64,000 bases of DNA from Apostichopus japonicus (Eukaryota > Echinodermata > Holothuroidea > Aspidochirotida > Stichopodidae): assembly GCF_037975245.1 (NCBI RefSeq), contig NC_092582.1:7667001-7731000 (forward strand). Reading direction: 5' to 3'. Positions within the stretch are counted from its first letter, which is position 1; every line of letters begins with the position of its first letter. Position numbers and translations under genes: made by a program. Positions 59,163-64,000 of this stretch are shown here, piece by piece. Under the pieces are notes generated by a model, which saw only the letters and a list, made by a program, of their open reading frames with translations, did no database searches and was not told where the DNA came from.

Positions 59163-59214
59163 AAAGAATTAAAGCAATAATCAGGCATTAAGCCCTGAGA
59201 ATTACCCTTCTTAT

Positions 59215-60690
59215 ATGCATACAGTATGTGACTGACTTTTACTGCAAAGAGACTGCATAACACATGCACTCAAGGTATTGAATTATATATGGTTGTAATC
59301 TGCACTTCAAATTGTCTGTTTACATGTAACTCACCCCCCTCCCACCCACATCCTCTACCCGACCCTATATCAGAATAGAAAATGAATGTGAACCAGTGCA
59401 TATATACATGTACAGTGTGTTCTATATGTGTGTACATGTTTAGTACAGGTTAAACTAATTTAAATATATTAAAATATAACAGGTTAAACTGCTTAAACAT
59501 TCAGTTTATACACCCCCCTCCCACCCACATCCTCTAACCGACCCTATATCAGAATAGAAAATGAATGTGAACCAGTGCATATACATGTACAGTGTGTTCT
59601 ATATGTGTGTACAGGTACATGTTAAGTACAGGTTAAACTAATTTAAATATATATATTTAAATATAACAGGTTAAACTGCTTAAACATTCAGTTTATACTA
59701 TAAGTCTTTTAATTTAGTGAATTATAGCAGAAGCAGACACTACATTGCAAGTAATATATTAATATGACATTGAAATATGCACAGTATTGAATTGAATGAC
59801 CAGTACATACATGTACAGTATGTACTGTACATGATTGCATGCAAACAGTAGGACTATGCATTTATTGTGCTTGGTGTAAAATAACACTGTACTGAACATG
59901 TATACATAGTACACACTGTACATGTATAGTGTGTACTATATGTATAGTGTGTACTATATGTACTACATATGTACACTGGTTCAACTTCATTTTAAGTTAT
60001 AAAAGACTTTTAACTTAGTGAATTATAGCAAAAGCAGACACTACATTGCCAGTATATAATATATTAATATGACATTGAAATATGCACAGTATTGAATTGA
60101 ATCACCATTACATGTATGTTTTTTTTTGTCTTTTTTTGTCATTACGTATATATAATATGATAATTCTTTAAATAGTATCATGTTATCTTAAATGTAACAT
60201 AGTTTATTTGTGTGTACAATTCATTTATTTTTCTTTTCTTATATTGTTAGGGGGGGGGGGGGGGGCGGCGGGTCTGCCTCTAAAGAGCCTCGGCTTTCTC
60301 AGACCTCCTCCACTTGTCACATACATTTTGTTCTATTATTGTGTAATACCTTTTGAATGTGGAAACAAATAAATGAAATGAAATGTACAGTGTGTACTGC
60401 ACATGATTGTGGACAGTGGGACTGTGTTTTTATTTAGTGCTTGGTGTAAAATAACACTGTACTGAACACACATATAAAGTACACACTGTGCATGTATGCA
60501 CTGGTACACATTCATTTTCTATTCTGATATAGGGTTGGGTAGAAGATGTGAGTGGAAGGGGGGGGGGGGATGGGTTATGCATGCATACAGACAATTTGAA
60601 GCAGAAGATTACCATACCAAATAATTCAGTATACCTTGAATGCATGTGCTATGCAGTCTCTTTGCAGTAAAAGTCAGTAATATACTGTAT
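59215..60690. repeat. Complex block of direct and inverted repeats
   Basis: 59215-59440 reappears inverted at about 60440-60690 (CTTTTACTGCAAAGAGACTGCATA on one strand at each end; also TATATCAGAATAGAAAATGA). Part is also duplicated directly (59332-59510 and 59511-59690, ~179 bp period, starting ACCCCCCTCCCACCCAC). Between the arms, TAGTGAATTATAGCA...GCAGACACTACATTGC is present twice directly (59712 and 60015), as is GCTTGGTGTAAAATAACACT (59870, 60439). A LINE-like tail (60250-60387) is embedded. Arms are about 80-90% alike. Confidence 0.85.
60250..60387 (+). mobile_element. LINE 3'-end fragment
   Basis: A poly-G run and GC-rich GGCGGCGGGTCTGCC, then TTGTTCTATTATTGTGTAATACCTTTTGAATG, ending in AAATAAATGAAATGAAATG. 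A short TGAAA-type repeat after such a 3' UTR is how CR1/L2-like elements commonly end. No coding part remains; identification is tentative. Confidence 0.4.
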
Positions 60691-61430
60691 ACAAATCTGC
60701 ATAATGCACTAGGGGAGGGTGTTTGGGGAGGGGGGTGTTGGGGGGAGGGAGTCAAAGACAGAACACTTTTAATAAATACATTTCAATAGATTCTAATGAT
60801 GTTTAACATGGTCTCCTTGAATGAAGATACAATGTTACTAGTGCTATCTCCCCTTGTATGCATGTTTCTGTAGGGCTGATGTTACTCTCATATATGCCAC
60901 TTTAAGCTGCTCATCAGAGCATTAATAACTATATAATATAAAAGATGTTTTAGCCCATTCTTTGCATCATAACTATACATATCTTACTAGTTTTATATTA
61001 AAAACCAAAAATAAACCTTTTAATTGTGACCGAATTTGACCTTGAAATACCCAAAATATTGGTAAAATGTGATATTTGAGGTTTGCATAAGTTCACGCCC
61101 ATCTTTGGAGAAATATCGAAGACGCTTCCTCTTCACACCAAACTGCTATTGTCTGTTACACCAAAAATTTCTAATTAACTTGCAAGAGCCAGCTCGAACA
61201 GGAACTTTCTGACCATGCATCGCAACAGAGTTTTTCCAGCTTCCTCTACGTGATAAACTTACATTTACTCTATACAGTAAACTGTACTTTGTTACTTTGC
61301 ATTTTACTTTCTACAGTACACAGCAGTATTGAATAAATAGGAAAGCTCATGAGAAAAGATTACCTCTAGAGGCAGCCTAGGATTTTAAAGTACATTACTT
61401 GGCAGTAGGTAGACGCTACGACATATGACT
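60691..61430. other. Unassigned DNA
   Basis: Only short ORFs; a G-rich patch at about 60715-60745. Nothing gene-like accepted. Confidence 0.4.
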
Positions 61431-61434
61431 TTAA

Positions 61435-62044
61435 AGCAGCATTTTGCGTCCTTTTCTATGATTTTTTTCAACTTCACTGACTCCACTATGCCATAACGAC
61501 ATACATAATTAGCTTATCTACTTAAATCTTACTTCAAATGGTGGCATAAAAGTCGAAAAATTTGCAACAATTTGGCTACAGGTCATAACTAAACCTGCAT
61601 CTCTGATTGGTTGAATTCAAACTAGTGGGTTTGGGGAACTGGATGCGATTAATTTTGTATGTGGAATGCTCGCCAACTAACGTTGTTGGCAGGGAAAAAC
61701 TTGGCTAATATCTTAGTTTGCTGTTTTGTGATTTGATGTATGTAAAAAACTTGATGGACATGTTAAAAGAGTAGAAAACGGCGACCAAACGCAAAATGCT
61801 CATGAATAAATATACTATTTACTGATTGGTGGAATTCAAAGTAGTGGATTTGGAGATTGAAAACTTTGTTGAGGACACTTCTACTCGTTATCGCCATAAA
61901 TCGTTAATTACTCGCTAATTAATGCTCTTGGCAGGGTGAAACTTGGATGGTATCTTAGTTTGCTGTTTTATGATTGATACATGTAAAAAAATTGATGCAC
62001 ATGTTAAAAAGGTGGAAAAAAGCGACCCAACGCAAAATACTGCT
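61435..62044. mobile_element. 610-bp MITE flanked by TTAA
   Basis: Left end AGCAGCATTTTGCGT; right end read on the other strand AGCAGTATTTTGCGT, 14 of 15 identical. TTAA flanks both sides (61431-61434, 62045-62048). A TTAA target with AG-starting ends suggests a Kolobok-type rather than piggyBac-type element (piggyBac ends usually start CCC). The interior is a diverged tandem duplication (CTGATTGGTTGAATTCAAAC at 61603, CTGATTGGTGGAATTCAAAG at 61831), and the right terminal motif also occurs internally (GCGACCAAACGCAAAATGCT, about 61780). No ORF. Confidence 0.78.
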
Positions 62045-62048
62045 TTAA

Positions 62049-63265
62049 GGGGAAATGCAAATACCCCTTGAGGAGAAATACAGTGTGGTAAAATTTCCTG
62101 TAGGAAACTGTTTACTGGTTATGTGCAGTGTAAAATGGGGATGAGGGACGATGGGAATAAACCATTGTCACTCTGTCACTCTCAGGTACAGTATAGGTGC
62201 TGTATATTACTGGAACATCAGCAAAGTTACTGCCTAATTGGGTATAAAGCGCCAAGATATATTATAAGCGCAGTATATTCACTTCAACTATAGGTCTGGA
62301 ACTTATTTGTGTTCAGTTGCAAAGCTGTTCAATAAAGACATTGCATGAAATGATCAGACTGACCACTTAGACCACAATAAGGCAATGTATATCGGCCACC
62401 CTCAGGAAAATTATTTTTGGGCTTATTTCCAGGTATCATCACTGATTTTATTACTAGGACAGTTTTAAGAATATAAGTTAAAGTACAGATGATATGAAAA
62501 TCAGGACGATTGAAGGAGATTTGACCTATCTTAGAAAAATGAAGTAGAAATGGTGAGATTTTGCCCGGATAGCCATTTCAAAGGAGCGGGACCACTGCTC
62601 TAAACTTTCACCCCTTGCAGCTCAAAATCTTGACATTAAAGGTATGGGATTAACAAGTGCCATGATAGGCCAAGTCATCAGCTATGAGGAAATGGGTAGG
62701 AATGCCATAAAGGGCATATCTTCTATGCTCTAGGGGCCCTCTAAGGAAGACAAGTTTAGTGTGTTAGTCAATGGAGAAGAATAAAATTTTGTGGTACGCT
62801 TATGAGAAATGTGATTTCTCTCAGTTTAGCCCCAAAAAAGCAAATTATAGGCTAACATGGTCAGGCTACTGTAGCCGTTGATATTTCAGGTGAAATGTTT
62901 CATGATTTCATGCTTGAGTGATTTTGAGGGGGGAAATTCTTATTTAGCTAAAAAAATGGATTTTCAGGGTTGAGATCATATATATAACTCACTTTTGGCT
63001 GAGCTTTTGTCTCACATAGCAACTTGCATTTTGTAATGTTTGACATTATTTTAAAGAATGGTGAAGATGATGCTACTCCAAGTCTCCAACATATTTCAGT
63101 AGGCTTAAATTCAAGATTGCATTACCATAGTTGAAGGACTATGGAAAGGAAGTTTCATGAAATTTACTTACCAATGGTAATTCAAAAGTAACACAGTTGA
63201 ACAACTATAGATGATGTTTGGGCAGTACAAATTAGCAAATTATACTTGGAATTTCATTGTTCCAG
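62049..63265. other. Unassigned DNA
   Basis: Begins with GGGGAAATGCAAATACCCCTTGAGGAGAAATAC, which faintly resembles the satellite hairpin. No gene-like feature accepted; a 21-nt segment before GTATGG at 62641 is too short to judge. Confidence 0.35.
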
Positions 63266-63347
63266 AGTTGATACAGTTCAGATTCAGCCCTGCCGTGTCA
63301 GTGTTGTTGTTGAAGAGCATGATTTCTGCCATAATTTACACCTGAAG
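63266..63347 (+). CDS. Candidate internal exon, unknown protein
   Basis: Acceptor GGAATTTCATTGTTCCAG (AG at 63264-63265) and donor CTGAAG|GTAAGTAATG (GT at 63348-63349), both close to consensus. Only one frame is open across the 82 nt: after one base it encodes VDTVQIQPCRVSVVVEEHDF and CHNLHLK, ending in phase 0. Composition is protein-like, with three cysteines/histidines but no motif I can name. No partner exon was found in the window; the rest of the gene probably lies beyond 64000. Confidence 0.45.
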
Positions 63348-64000
63348 GTAAGTAATGTTATAACAACGAACTAGAACGAAAGTAAGCCCGGGATAACACA
63401 GATCTCTGCTGTTTACTAGCAATTGGGATGCTATAGTCCCAGGTATAGCCAGCATAGTGCTCCTACCATGTGTCATTGTCAGTCTGGGTATCATTTTGAC
63501 TTCTCTGTATTAAAATACATTGTGTTGGGCTATACTTATGTGTAACTTACAGTAGTTGTCAAAAATGTATGGCAGAATCATCAATATAGGTCTATATAAT
63601 TGGCTGGTTTACAGTATTCATAGAACAAATTCTGACTTGTGAGTCCTTAATTGAGACACAAGTATATAAAAAATCTGCAAGGTACAGTACAACTACCTCA
63701 ATTTGCATGGTTCAGATGCATAAATATATACTGGCTTCTCCCAAATTGTGCCCTGACATGGGCATGGCCTGGCTTAATCCAGCTGTTAGTGTTAGTTGGT
63801 GATGTACTTTGCTTCTTCTCGGTAAACACCAACCCCCTTTTACTTATTTGCAGACCATGGGAAAGGTGTAGAATTGAACAAATATGCATTAAATGTAAAT
63901 GTAACAGGAAAATGTGGTATAGCAGTCCTTGACTAGTCAATTGTGAGGCTAGTTTTAACCTTATTTAACACAAGGCAGTGTTTAGAGGGCGCCCTCTATA

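Noticed and set aside
1-64000. Direct-repeat arrays as CRISPR
   Set aside because: All arrays are contiguous tandem repeats without unique spacers, and the DNA is eukaryotic in character.

Overview
The window looks like animal nuclear DNA that is almost entirely non-coding. It is AT-rich, with long poly-G runs, (TA)n and (CA)n tracts, decayed LINEs, a tRNA-derived SINE, several families of short inverted-terminal-repeat elements and at least six tandem arrays. No prokaryotic gene, CRISPR array, rRNA gene or intact long ORF is visible. Element types and the repeat style suggest a marine invertebrate, perhaps an echinoderm such as a sea cucumber. That placement is an impression from repeat style, not proof. 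Coding sequence appears only as short splice-bounded exons.

Layout. 1-5.2 kb: a frameshifted LINE reverse transcriptase (1480-2229) and a nest of GC-rich inverted-repeat elements (2927-5121) that contains a clean hAT-like MITE with an 8-bp target duplication. 5.2-11 kb: mostly unassigned AT-rich DNA. 10.7-13.0 kb: a candidate minus-strand gene end (three exons and a poly(A) signal) whose first visible intron holds a 292-bp satellite. 13.3-17.5 kb: two LINE relics around a 42-bp minisatellite. 18.9-19.3 kb: a second hAT-like MITE with an 8-bp target duplication. 22.9-38.7 kb: a 15.8-kb satellite of about 860-bp monomers, with a nested three-monomer higher-order repeat. Each monomer carries a hairpin and a TATA-box-like motif. 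The array is broken by a 986-bp insertion carrying a SINE. 42.1-47.3 kb: a 65-bp minisatellite of about 79 units.

The best protein-coding evidence is on the minus strand, from about 54.7 kb down to 47.3 kb. Splice-bounded exons at 52413-52461, 50164-50250 and 47293-47435 join in frame. A likely upstream exon lies at 54642-54694. The last exon stops six bases short of the 65-bp minisatellite, whose every unit supplies an AATAAA on this strand, so the 3' UTR is the minisatellite itself. The introns contain a CR1-like LINE relic, a 1-kb element with TATA/TA target duplication that repeats its own terminal motif in both orientations, and a 295-bp tandem repeat.

54-64 kb: a 15-bp minisatellite, a 145-bp tandem repeat with a hairpin per unit, a mixed direct/inverted repeat block (59.2-60.7 kb), a TTAA-flanked 610-bp MITE (61435-62044), and one plus-strand candidate exon (63266-63347).
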